Below are positions 8,354 to 18,400 of a DNA stretch of 64,000 nt, piece by piece (position 1 is the first letter of the stretch; each line of letters opens with the position of its first letter). The position numbers and the translations under genes were made by a program. This DNA is from Sandaracinus amylolyticus. Its GTDB lineage: Bacteria > Myxococcota_A > Polyangia > Polyangiales > Sandaracinaceae. The notes under the pieces were generated by a model, which saw only the letters and a list, made by a program, of their open reading frames with translations, searched no databases and was not told the origin of the DNA. Location: positions 7,998,001 through 8,062,000 of the forward strand of contig NZ_CP070225.1 of assembly GCF_021631985.1 (NCBI RefSeq). Reading direction: 5' to 3'.

Positions 8354-11300
8354 TCATCCGCTGCTGACCAATTCGATGAGCGCTCGGTTCGCCGGCACGT
8401 CCGTCAGGAAGCGCGCCCTCCAGTCCGCGTCCGCGATCCGGCCCGCGAGGAACTCGAGCCGCGTGATCCCGATCGTGAGGATCTCGCGCGCGTCGGCGTC
8501 GCGCCCGTTCGCGATCAGCGCGCGGGCATGGGCGAGGAAGACCTCGGACTCGTCCTCCTCCATCGCGCCGATCTCGTCGCGCAGGCTCATCGCGCGGGTC
8601 GAGAGCGCGAGCGCGTCCTTCACGTCCCCCGCGAGCAGGCGCGCCTGCGACGCGAGCGCGAGCGCGGTGACCGACCAGGGCAGCGTGCCGGCGCGCCGCG
8701 CCTGATCGGCGACCTGCTCGGCGAGCGCGACGACCTCGTCGGGATCGCGATGCCCGAGCAGCGTGCGCGCGCGGTAGAGCCGCACCGCGAGCACGAGCCG
8801 GCTCTGCTGCGCCTGCGCGCCGATGCGCTCGGCGTCGTCGAGCGCCGCGAGCGCCTCGTCGGTGCGCTCGAGCTTGCCGAGCGCGTAGCCGAGGTTCGCG
8901 AGCGCGAAGCCCTCGACCACGCGATTGCCGACGCGACGACAGGTCTCGAGCGCGGCGCGCAGCGCGGTCTCCGCGGCCTCGTAGGAGCCGATGCGGTTCA
9001 GCGTGTCGGCGAGGTTCGTCTCGGCGCTCGCAGCGCGCCGCAGATCGCCGATCTGCTTGTAGCGGGCGATCGCCTGCTCGTACGCGATCTTGCGCTGACC
9101 GAGATCGCCGCGAGCGGTCGCGAGCTGCGCCTTCCACGCCGCGATCAGCGCCGCGGTCTCGGGCCCGACCTGATCGATCATGCGCGCGGCCTCGCCGATC
9201 GCGCTCATCGCCTCGTGGATACGCCCCGCGTAGAGCAGGACCCATCCGAGGCGAACCAGCGCGGTCGCGAGCAGGTCGGGATCGCCCACCTCGCGCGCGG
9301 TGCGCACCGCGTCCTCGCCGACGAACGCGCCCTCGTCGTTGCGGCCGAGCGTCGCGAGCAGCCCGGTGCGCTCGGTGAGCGCGCGGGCTCGCTCGGCGGG
9401 CGTGCGCGCGCGCTCGAGCACGGCCTCGAGCTCCTTGCCCTGCTCGTCGCGACGACCGAGGAACGAGAGCGCCTCGGCGCGCGCGAGGTGCATCTCGAAC
9501 GCGAGCGTCTCGTCGCCGCCCAGCGCGAGCGCGCGCTCCGAGAGCCGCAGCACGCTCTGGCTGTCGCCCCGACGCTGGGCCACCCGCACCGCCTGCACGT
9601 AGGCGAGCGCGGCCTCCTCGGGCGCGCCGCCGAGCTCGTGGTGGCGCGCGATCTCCTCGCGCTCGACGCCGGGATCCGACGCGAGGTACGACGCGGCGCG
9701 GCGATGCAGATCGCGCCGCGCGCGCTCGCTGTTCATGCGGTACGCGACGTCGGCGACGAGCGCGCTCTTGAACTGGTGCTCGCGCTCGGTGCGCGGTCCG
9801 CTCTCCGCGATCGCGCGGCGCACGCCGCTGATCGCCTCGTCGCGCGTGATGCCGCTCGGCTCGCGCTCGCCGGCGCGCGTCGCGAGCAGACCGCGGCGCA
9901 CCAGCGACACCAGGAGCGGCGCGGCATCGGTCACCCCGAGCGCCTCGAGCGCGCCCGCGCCGAACGCGCGCGCGGCGAGGACCGACGCGACCTTGCACAG
10001 GTTCTTCTCGGCGGGCGGCAGGTGATCGAGACGCGACTGCACCGCGCCCTCGACGTGCAGCGGGATCGGCAGGCTCGCCGGCGGCGAGTCGAGCATCTCG
10101 GTCTCGACCAGCTCGCCGACGATCTGCTCGACGAAGAACGGATTGCCGCCGGTGCGATCGGCGATCGCGCGCACCACGCGCTCGTCGACCTCGCGCCCCG
10201 CGATCGCCCGCGCGACGTGCCCGACGTGGGCCGCGCGCAGCCCGCGCGGCTCGACCCGCACCACGTCGGCGCCCGCGAACCGATCACGCTCGCGCTCGAC
10301 GCGCTCCGAGCGCGCCGCCATCGCCACGAGCAGCGGACGATCCGCGGCGCGCGCGCAGAGATCCGCGAGCAGCGCGAGCGACGCGTCGTCGGACCACTGC
10401 ACGTCGTCGAGCACGATCGCGAGGGGCTCGCGCTCCGCGATCGCGAGGAGCAGCTCGCCGAGCGCGATGCGCAGCCGATCGGCGCGCACCTGGGGATCGC
10501 TGCGGCGCCCCTCGGAGGGTGCTTCCCACGGCACGCCGAGGAGCTCGCACACCACCTCGGCGTGCTCGCTCACGACGTTCGGATCCGCGTCGAGCCACAC
10601 CGCGCAGAAGCGCTCGATCGCCTCGCGCCGCAGCGCCACGCCGACCTCGGCGCGCGAGAGCGCATCGGCGAGCCCAGGCGCGCTGCGGAGCGCGTGACCG
10701 ATCACGTGGTACGCGGCGTCGCGGCGATGCGACTCGGCGCGCCCCACCAGCACGACCGGGCGGGGGACGCGCGCCCGGAGGCGACGCTCGAGCTCCTGGC
10801 GCAGCCGGGTCTTGCCGATCCCGGGCGGCCCCACGATCCACGCGACGGTCGCGTGGGGCTCCTCGAGCGCGCTCGCGAGCGCACCCTCGAGCTGCGCGAG
10901 CTCGGCCTCGCGACCGAGCAGCGGCACCTCGCGCGCCGACACCACGAAGGTCTCGCGACGTCGCGCCCCGCGCGGCACCTCGAGCAGCTCGCCCTGGGCG
11001 CGGCGCAGCTCGAAGAGCGAGCCCACGGTGCGCGACGCGGTGAGATCGAGCGCGACGCCCGGCAGCTGCGCCGCGCACGCGCGCTCCACCGCGCGCACCG
11101 CGTCGCCCGAGATCGTCGTGCCCGCACCGGTCGCGCGCCCCGACGCCACCGCGATCCACCGCACCGCATCGCGCGCCTCGAGCGCCGCGCTCACCGCGCG
11201 CAGCGTCTCGTCGCCCTCCCACGTCGTGCGGCCGAACACGCCGATCGCGCGCCCGCCGAGCATCGGGATGAGCTCGCCGCCCCAGTGCGCGATCGCGCGC

Positions 11301-12259
11301 TCGAGCGCACCCTGATCGACGATGCCCTCGGCGAGCACCAGCGCCATCACGCGCTGCTCGTCCTGCGGCGAGGCGGTGTCGGCCGCGGCGGGCACCAGCG
11401 AGGGCCGCGCGTGCACGTCGATCCCGCGCAGCGCGCGGGCGATCGCATCGGCGCTCGGCCAGCGCTGATCGAGGCGCTTCTCGAGGCAGCGATGCACCAC
11501 CTCGGCGAGCCCCGGCGGCAGCGGCGGCGCCTTGCCCGCGAGCGGCGCGGCCTCTTCGAGCACGACCGCGAGGATCGTCGCGACCGCGGTCTCGCGCCGG
11601 AACGGCGAGATGCCCGAGAGCGCCTCGTAGAGGATCACGCCGAGGGCCCAGAGGTCGGCGCGGGTGTCGACGTCGGTCTCGCCGCGCGCCTGCTCGGGCG
11701 CGAGGAAGCCGGGCGTGCCCACCACCGAGCCCACCATCGTCAGCTGTTGATCGCGCGCGAGCTCGCCGCCGCGCGCGATGCCGAAGTCGAGCACCGTGAC
11801 GCGCCCGTCGTTGCGCAGGAACACGTTGCCCGGCTTGAGATCGCGGTGGACCACGCCGCGCGCGTGGGCCGCCGACAGCCCGGCGCAGATCTGGAGCCCG
11901 AGGTCGATCACCTCGGCGACCGGGAGCGGCGCCTTGCGCAGTCGATCGTTGAGCGGCTCGCCCTCGAGCAGCTCGAACGCGATCCACGGCGTCCCGTCGT
12001 CGGCGCGTCCGGCGTCGATCACCCGCACCACGTTCGGGTGCTCGATGCGGATGTCGCCCTCGCGCTCGAAGCGCCGCAGCAGCTCGTCGGTCCGCATGTG
12101 CTCGGAGAGCACCTTCAGCGCGACCTTCGTCCCGTCGGGCGCCTCGCCCGCGTAGACCGTCCCGAACCCGCCCGATCCCAGCACCGACACGAGCCGGTAC
12201 GGGCCGATCGTGTCGACGCGCCGTCCGCGCTGGATGCGGGTCTTGGGGGCGTCGGACAC
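8354..12259 (-). CDS. Ser/Thr protein kinase fused to AAA ATPase and TPR array
   Basis: About 1301 aa. The kinase domain (residues ~20-285) has the Gly loop GSGGFGTVY, ATP-anchoring Lys49 (VALKVL), HRDLKPGN at ~138 and DFG at ~158, followed by GTPGFLAPEQ. Residues ~290-440 resemble a degenerate class III nucleotide-cyclase fold without recognisable catalytic residues. An AAA/STAND ATPase follows, with Walker A GPPGIGKT at ~477 and Walker B LAIVLDDVQW. The C-terminal ~450 residues are TPR-like helices. This PknK-like architecture is typical of myxobacteria and is thought to integrate a bound signal with phosphorylation. The start is taken as the GTG at 12259; GGAGGT lies 14 bases upstream, so the start is uncertain. 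The FHA proteins in this window are potential readers of such phosphorylation. Confidence 0.92.
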   Translation of the reverse strand: MSDAPKTRIQRGRRVDTIGPYRLVSVLGSGGFGTVYAGEAPDGTKVALKVLSEHMRTDELLRRFEREGDIRIEHPNVVRVIDAGRADDGTPWIAFELLEGEPLNDRLRKAPLPVAEVIDLGLQICAGLSAAHARGVVHRDLKPGNVFLRNDGRVTVLDFGIARGGELARDQQLTMVGSVVGTPGFLAPEQARGETDVDTRADLWALGVILYEALSGISPFRRETAVATILAVVLEEAAPLAGKAPPLPPGLAEVVHRCLEKRLDQRWPSADAIARALRGIDVHARPSLVPAAADTASPQDEQRVMALVLAEGIVDQGALERAIAHWGGELIPMLGGRAIGVFGRTTWEGDETLRAVSAALEARDAVRWIAVASGRATGAGTTISGDAVRAVERACAAQLPGVALDLTASRTVGSLFELRRAQGELLEVPRGARRRETFVVSAREVPLLGREAELAQLEGALASALEEPHATVAWIVGPPGIGKTRLRQELERRLRARVPRPVVLVGRAESHRRDAAYHVIGHALRSAPGLADALSRAEVGVALRREAIERFCAVWLDADPNVVSEHAEVVCELLGVPWEAPSEGRRSDPQVRADRLRIALGELLLAIAEREPLAIVLDDVQWSDDASLALLADLCARAADRPLLVAMAARSERVERERDRFAGADVVRVEPRGLRAAHVGHVARAIAGREVDERVVRAIADRTGGNPFFVEQIVGELVETEMLDSPPASLPIPLHVEGAVQSRLDHLPPAEKNLCKVASVLAARAFGAGALEALGVTDAAPLLVSLVRRGLLATRAGEREPSGITRDEAISGVRRAIAESGPRTEREHQFKSALVADVAYRMNSERARRDLHRRAASYLASDPGVEREEIARHHELGGAPEEAALAYVQAVRVAQRRGDSQSVLRLSERALALGGDETLAFEMHLARAEALSFLGRRDEQGKELEAVLERARTPAERARALTERTGLLATLGRNDEGAFVGEDAVRTAREVGDPDLLATALVRLGWVLLYAGRIHEAMSAIGEAARMIDQVGPETAALIAAWKAQLATARGDLGQRKIAYEQAIARYKQIGDLRRAASAETNLADTLNRIGSYEAAETALRAALETCRRVGNRVVEGFALANLGYALGKLERTDEALAALDDAERIGAQAQQSRLVLAVRLYRARTLLGHRDPDEVVALAEQVADQARRAGTLPWSVTALALASQARLLAGDVKDALALSTRAMSLRDEIGAMEEDESEVFLAHARALIANGRDADAREILTIGITRLEFLAGRIADADWRARFLTDVPANRALIELVSSG

Positions 12260-12302
12260 GGATGTACTCGTGTACCTCCGCGGCCCGCGAAAAGGCAAGC
12301 GA

Positions 12303-12345
12303 GGACACAGGTGGAGCCCGCCGGAGGCGCGCTCCACCTGTGTCC
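12303..12345. promoter_or_regulatory. Perfect 15-bp inverted repeat upstream of the kinase gene
   Basis: GGACACAGGTGGAGC (12303-12317) is matched exactly by GCTCCACCTGTGTCC (12331-12345) around a 13-bp loop. It lies between the frameshifted lipoprotein gene, whose stop is at 12371, and the kinase start at 12259, both on the minus strand. It could be the lipoprotein terminator or an operator/attenuator for the kinase gene. A TTTT stretch occurs only about 15 bases beyond the stem. Confidence 0.6.
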
Positions 12346-12370
12346 ATCCCGATCGTGCCGCGGCTTCTGC

Positions 12371-13748
12371 TCACTGCCGCGTCCAGTAGCGGTACTGCAG
12401 CGCCAGCTGAATCCCGTCGACGTTCGCCCACACGATCTCGGGTCGGCCGTAGATCCGCAGCACGTATCGTCCGTCGACGGGCCGACCACGAAGCTCCGTG
12501 CGCGCGAAGTCTTCCACGAGCGCGCGATCCGCCGGAAGCACGGGGTTGGTCAGCATGCGTTCCGCCGCGATCGCACGCCCGCCACGGATCGTCGCGGGCT
12601 CGACCACGAACGTGTGCAGCTCACCGTCGATGTTCTCGAGCAGAACCTCGCCCTCGTGCGTGAGGTCGAAGGGGATGTTGCCATCGCCGTAGCACTCCGC
12701 CGGCCGCACCGCGCGGGTGCAGTCGAGCACGGCGAACGTCGATCGCCCAGTCGTCCAGAAGCCGCTCCGACACGCCGCTTCGAAGATCGAAGAGGTCGAG
12801 CATGATCGGATCGTCGCGGTCCGCGGGATTGCCGCCGATCACCAGCGCACGCGGATCTCCGGTCTCGCTCGGCACGAGCCAACCAGCCTCCGAGTCCGGG
12901 TGCACGGCCTGGCCAGCCTCGAACGTGAGCAGCTCGGCGCGCCCGTCGCGGACTCGCGCGAAGACGAGCTCGGACGCGGTGACCGAAAGGCTGCGGGTCT
13001 CGATCTCGCCGAGCCGCATCGACACGTAGAGATCGTCGCCCGCAGCGAGGACCGACGTGATCGAACCGACCACCCGCCCGCTCGTGGCGTCCAGGATCGC
13101 GTCGTCGAAGAGCTCCGCGAAGTCGTAACGAGCGAGCTCCGAGTCATCCGGTCCGATCTGGACCAACACGGGATGGTTCGTCGTCGCGTCGATGCCAGCC
13201 GCCCAGAGGCGACCGCCGCTCGCGGGTGCGAGCGCGGTGCAGCGCAGCTGGGTGATCCAGGCCGTTCGGAGCGTCGCGCCGGCGACGAGGATCGGACACT
13301 CGGAGGGAGCGTCGACCGTGACGAGGAGCGTGGTGCCGCCCTCGCTCGGCAGCGTCCAGCTCCGCAGGTCGTGGTCCTCGCCGTCGAGAAGCGTCGTCCA
13401 GGGCCGCGCGAACGGGTCGCCGACCTCGGCGAGCACGTCGGCGAGGTCGCGATGGCGAACCGGGCCCCAGGTCAGCTGCCCTGCGTCGACCCGCTCGTGA
13501 CGGATGCACTCGTCATCGACGCAGATCTGCAGCGGATCGCATTGGACGGAGAGCTCGCACGCGTCGCCCTCGCCCGCGACGGGGGGTGCGCCTGGGTCGA
13601 TCGGAGCGAACGGATCGGCTCCGCCATCGGGGGCGCCGCCATCATGGTCGCCGGCGTCTGCCACCGCCGCGTCCTCGACAGTCGTGCTCGTCGCTCCGCC
13701 ACACGCGACGAGAGTCGCGGCGAAGAGCAGGTAGATGGTTCCTCTCAT
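12371..13748 (-). pseudogene. Exported lipoprotein disrupted by a frameshift
   Basis: The first frame (13748 to ~12725) encodes MRGTIYLLFAATLVACGG, a lipoprotein signal, then an Asp/Gly-rich linker, a Cys motif (CELSVQCDPLQICVDDEC) and a beta-rich domain of about 230 residues. At about 12715-12735 the coding signal moves to another frame. The second frame continues with CYGDGNIPFDLTHEGE and ends YVLRIYGRPEIVWANVDG..YRYWTRQ at 12371. Both halves keep the window's codon bias, so one indel in an otherwise intact gene is the simplest explanation. Expected intact length is about 455 aa. Function is unknown; the first half looks like a propeller or WD-type beta protein. An assembly error cannot be excluded. 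Confidence 0.7.
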
Positions 13749-14126
13749 CGGCTCTCCTCCGGGGCTGACCAGTGTCGGTACGTGACGACCAGCTGGGCAC
13801 CCTCGAGGCGGTCCCAGCGAATCTCGGGACGCCCTCGATCGTCAGGATGTACGCTGCTTCGAGAGGCCGACCCCGGAGCTCGACGCGTCGATATGGCAGG
13901 CGTTCGGCGGCGAGAGCACGAGCAGAGGCCACTCGGCCCGTGCCGAAGTCGTAATAGCGTCGGACGCCGGTGGACGAGAGGAGTCGGGAGCCTGCAACCC
14001 GGGGTCGGGAAGCACGACGTTTTCGATCGGAAGGCCCGCCCCAGCGTCGTCCACATCATCGAGGCCGAAGCCGCGCGGCCCCGTAAGCGCGACGAAGCCT
14101 CCGCCGCCCACTCGAGCTTCTTCTAG
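13745..14126 (-). pseudogene. Decayed second copy of the lipoprotein C-terminal module
   Basis: Translating pieces in different minus-strand frames gives ASARALAAERLPYRRVELRG, RPLEAAYILTIEG and RPEIRWDRLEGAQLVVTY. These parallel the end of the neighbouring lipoprotein (AIAAERM..ARTELRGRPVDG, RYVLRIYGRPEIVWANVDG). The copy has at least two frame changes in under 200 bp and no intact start, so it is a relic of a tandem paralogue upstream of 12371-13748. Its stop runs into that gene's start at 13748. Confidence 0.6.
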
Positions 14127-14319
14127 ATCTCGTCGAGCGCGGCCTTGGGCCTCTGGAACTGGAGCTCCAGCAGGGTCGGGTCGACGCGCTCGGCCTTCGC
14201 CTCGACGGCCCAGCAGCGCGTGCTCCCGCTGGAAGATCGCGTACGACTTGCGGAGCTGCCTGACGGCGACCGCCTTCTTCGTCCTCAAGTGCCTCGCGTT
14301 TGCCGCGGCAATCTTGCGC

Positions 14320-14412
14320 CCGCAGCGAACGTGTCCGCCATCTGCCCGCTCGCGCGCCAATTCGCGACCCGCTTCGCCCAGATCTCCGAACTCTCCCTGC
14401 CGTGCAGGATCG
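14320..14412 (-). pseudogene. Possible IS66-type TnpA fragment
   Basis: One minus-strand frame reads SSEIWAKRVANWRASGQMAD then TFAAG. This resembles the W-x-x-R-V-x-x-W-x-x-S-G-x-T-A-x-x-F-A-A opening of IS66 accessory protein TnpA, an Xre/HTH-like small orf. The frame stops soon after and no TnpB or TnpC remains. The surrounding 14126-14470 has no coherent coding frame. If correct, it marks an old insertion and explains the decay on both sides; the match is short. Confidence 0.35.
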
Positions 14413-14485
14413 CTCACGCCAGAACGGTCTCGAGCGGCGGATGCGCCGCACCGGTACCAGGCGAGCACCGGGCGCTGCTAGCCCG

Positions 14486-15415
14486 TCATCGCCGTGTCAT
14501 GAGGGCCGTGAACTGGAGAGCCGCGAGCTGCGCCGCCCGCACCTCGTCGAACGATTGCATCCATTCGTCCGAAGCGATCGAGCCGAGACCGGCGCCGGTC
14601 GCCGAAACGCGCTGGAGGGCCGTGCGCACACCAAAGCTCGTGGGTCTGACCTCCACCTGATAGGGCGCGCCGAGGCCCGAGCGGGTGGCAAGTGCGATCC
14701 ACGTATGGCGCAAATCGTCGGGGAGACGCGCCAGCTCCGCTTCGGCGGCAGCCCCGAGATCCTGCCTGACACGCCGGCGAAGCAGACAGTCCCCTCGCTC
14801 GGCTGCCCACTGGGGAAGACCGACGATCCGCGTGACGCGATCAGGTTCTTGGACGTAGAGCTCTTCGCTGCCCCACTCGGCCTCGGGCACGCGCTGATAG
14901 CGCCTTATGCGGCCGCTCGCGTTCCGCACGTCCATCGCGTCAGGCGCAACGAGCCACCCCGTGTGCGACGCGTCGCAGCCGCCAAACCGCAACACATCGC
15001 CATCCGGAATCGCCACCCACTCGCGCACAACGGCATTGTCCAGATGCTCGGCACAACCTCTCGCGCCAACGTAGGACCGGTCGACCTCCAGCCGAATACG
15101 GACGCTGCACTCCGTGATGAACAGCACGTCGGTTGGCGCTAGCCCGACCAGTGGGCTCGGCTCGTAAAGCGGGGGTAGATCGACTGCTCGCCAGACGCCC
15201 ACGAAGGGGATGCCCGCGGGCGAGCCACAGAACGCCTCTGCCACCTCGGACGGGTCGTGCTCGCACGCGTTCGGTGTAACGACCGAGCCCCGCGCGGCGA
15301 CCGAGCCGCGCGTGCCGAGCGGCCGCTCGGCAACTCCGCCGCCGCATCCTACGAGGAAACCACCGACGTAGATCGTCAGAAGAGCTAGCTCAATCGTCTG
15401 CAACGACAACCCCAC
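14486..15415 (-). CDS. Small lipoprotein overlapping the RHS gene end
   Basis: A 309-aa protein with the N-terminal helix LALLTIYVGGFLVGC, a plausible lipobox ending in Cys, then a region with several Cys (CEHDPSEVAEAFC, CSVRIRLEV, CAEHLDN, FGGCDASH). I do not recognise the family. The GTG start at 15415 lies inside the last codons of the RHS gene, whose stop is at 15390, a 26-base overlap that implies coupled translation. A gene placed immediately behind an RHS C-terminus is a candidate immunity or secretion partner, but nothing in the sequence proves that. Confidence 0.65.
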   Translation of the reverse strand: MGLSLQTIELALLTIYVGGFLVGCGGGVAERPLGTRGSVAARGSVVTPNACEHDPSEVAEAFCGSPAGIPFVGVWRAVDLPPLYEPSPLVGLAPTDVLFITECSVRIRLEVDRSYVGARGCAEHLDNAVVREWVAIPDGDVLRFGGCDASHTGWLVAPDAMDVRNASGRIRRYQRVPEAEWGSEELYVQEPDRVTRIVGLPQWAAERGDCLLRRRVRQDLGAAAEAELARLPDDLRHTWIALATRSGLGAPYQVEVRPTSFGVRTALQRVSATGAGLGSIASDEWMQSFDEVRAAQLAALQFTALMTRR

Positions 15416-18400
15416 GCGCTTCCGGTTCCGCCTGCGACGGCTGCGCCTCGCTCAAGCGCTCGACCAGGGCCCTCTCCCGCGGACTGAGCCCAATCGAATT
15501 CTCGTCGGTCGAGGGAGCAATCCACAACGCCTCGACACTTCGTTCCGTACGGCCATCACGATGGTAGGCGGTCCTCACCGCCCACACGACTTGCGCCATG
15601 GGGTTGTCGGAGGCGGGATCCGCCCCCTCGGCATAGACATACGTTCGGTAAATCGCTAGTGAGCGAATAGCGTCGGCCGCCTCTGGAATCTCTCGGTCGA
15701 GGGTGCGCGCGAGGGGCCCGACGTGACTGGGCGCGTCGTAGTGAATCATGCCGCCTCCACCGGCGACGCGTAGGTGTGGGGAATTCTCGGGAACGAACGC
15801 TTCGTCAGCATGCCCGTTGTCGATAAACAGAGCACCGTCACGCGGAGACGTCTGGGTGATGGTCACGCCAGAACGATCGAACGCGGCATCTCTGAATCGC
15901 GCATCGACTTCGTCATGATGACGCCATCCCATCAGAGGATCATGGATCTGAGTATAGTGACTCGCAAATTGCACGAACCGCGCAGACTCGCCGCTAGCGC
16001 CACGATACGCGATCGCGATACCTTCGTACGAATGGCCGTCGTGGGAGTATTCCACATTCTCGCGAACTTCGATGCGTCCACCATCGGGAGTCTCGGATGC
16101 GAGTGCTAGATTGCCAGGCTGAGTCTCTTCGACGCCGCGATATTGCCACTCGGCGGCGGCGCCAGCGGTGAACACCTGATCGTCCGAGCCATTGTCACCG
16201 CGCATCACAGGAGGATCGAGTCCGAGCGGATCGCGGGACTGGAGCAGATTGCCAGTCACATAGTGGAAACTGTTGAGCGCCTCGCCGCCGCCGTTGGCGT
16301 GAACGTGCAGCGGGTCGGGGCTGGCCCACCTGCCGATTCTCGCGATCAGATATCGCTCGCCGAAGTAGGTCAGTCCGACTTCCTCGTCGGCCTCCTTTGC
16401 GGTGAAGCCGGCGGGCTCGAGGGCACTGGGGTCGTGGGTGTCAGCCCAGACGGTTTCTCTCGCGCCGTTGGGGTGATAGGTGCTCGCCTCGAGCAGGTCG
16501 CCACTCATGACATCGAGCGTGGCGGCGGTGGTCTGGATGAGGTCGGCGAGCGGGACTGTGAGTCGCCGGGCTTTGTGGCTGCCGCTCTCGTGACGCCACA
16601 CGAGCCTCGCGCCGGCAACGAGGTATTGCGTCTCGGCGCCCTCGGAGCTGGGCTGGTAGGCCAGGTCTTGCCCTCGGACGAGGCCGCGTCGCTCGAAGTC
16701 GCCCGGCAGGACGTAGAGGGCGATGCGCTCTTCGATGGCGCCCTGGTCGGTCTGGAAGAGAGTCTGCTTGACGGTCCGTTGATTGGCGCCGTCGTAACGG
16801 TAGCGCTGGCGCACTCGAAGCGTCCAGGTGCCGCTCTCGCGGTCCCAGTGCCGCGCTTCGGTGATGCGGTTGAGCTCGTCCCAGCGATACTCGTAGTGCT
16901 GCTCTTGCGCGCAGGCACAGGTGGCGCGGAGCGAGTCACGGCGAGCGAGGTCGTCGGTGCCCGCGCCGGGCGTGCAGACCGCCTGGGTCTCGCGCGGGCC
17001 GCACTGCGCGCGCACCGTCATCGCGGTGACGTTGCCGCCTGCGCCGTAGTCGAGCTCGAGCCAGCCGGCGTTGCCCTGTGGGCTCGCCAGCGGAGCGGCG
17101 ATGTTGGTCGCGAAGTAGAGCGCGCTCGGACGAGCGTCGATGTCGAGCCCGTTCGTGATGTCGCCCAGGCTCCGCTCGTAAAAGCTGTCCTGGTCGTCAC
17201 TCCACTCCGTGCTGTTGCCGAGGAAGTCGTAGTCCCACGCGAGGCTCACCGCGCGCGAGGAGGCCGGCGCAGGTAGCATCTCGGCCGGGCGCGTCGCCAT
17301 CGGGTCGGCGCCAACGGCGCGGATCGCGTCGATGGTGTCGCGATAGTCGGTCGCGACGTCGTCGTTGGTGCGGCGATTGTCTTCTTGCGTGTATTCGAAG
17401 AACCCGCCGACCACGCGATAGAGTGAGTCGTGATCGACGTGCGTCGTGCGCGGGCGGAAGCCCGTGGGCCACTCGTTGCCATCGCGATGATCGACGACGT
17501 CGGTGACGTTCGAGGCGGCGTCCCAGGCGAGCTCCTGGTCGACGACCGTGTTCACCGCCGCGAGACTGGGGTCTTCACCGCTGAGCGGCTCGGGGCCAGT
17601 GGGCTGACGCGTGGTGGTGAATCGAATCGGGCGGCGACGTCGGTCGTAGCGAATCTCGCTGACCGTCGCGAGGTGATCAGGGCGTTCGTCGCCCCAGGTC
17701 GTGCTGAGCACGGCTCCGTCCCGGTCGTAGCGGATGCCGGCGGTAATGGGCTGTGACGCGGTGCCCACGTGGGCGGTCGCCGACGCGGGCAAACCGCGCA
17801 GGTTGTACGTCAGTGAGCCGCTGACGACGGGCGCGGGGTCTACGCCGTTGGCGGGATCCGGATGCCAATCGGGATCGATCGGCAGCGTCACAGAGAGCGG
17901 CCGCGCTGCGTGGTCGAACGTCGCCGTGCGGACATACGTGTGCTCTTCGTCGTACGTGACATACCCGGGAAGCGGCACCTCGGTGCGGCGGGGCGTTCCG
18001 GTCGGGGAGCTCTGCGCGACGAGCGCGGCGGCGTTCGAGATGAACGCCATCTGGCGCGCCGACCAGATCGCGTGTCCGCGCCGGTCGTAGGCAATCGCAG
18101 AGCGCTGGCCGCGATCTTCGACGCCAGTGGGCATTCCGCGCGGCGACGCGGCAGTGCCGGGGGCGGTGACCCAGGTGAGTGCTTCGTGTCCGTCGTAGTG
18201 ATATCGAACATCCACGCGGATGGGCGCATCATTGACCGCGACAGGGTGGAGCGAGATCACGCCTGCAGGGAGCTCGGCGATGGGCTGCTCGTCACCCGTC
18301 GACGTCACTTCGGCGCATCCGACGTATTGCTCGCCGACGAGTCGGCCTGCGAGATCGTAGAAGAAGTTCTGGCCGCAGCCGCGTGGGTCTCGCACTGCTG

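Noticed and set aside
8270..12805. 1511-codon plus-strand ORF opposite the kinase gene
   Set aside because: An antisense shadow of GC-rich codons: the product is Arg/His/Ala-rich with no domain, and the minus strand encodes a clear kinase-ATPase-TPR protein.
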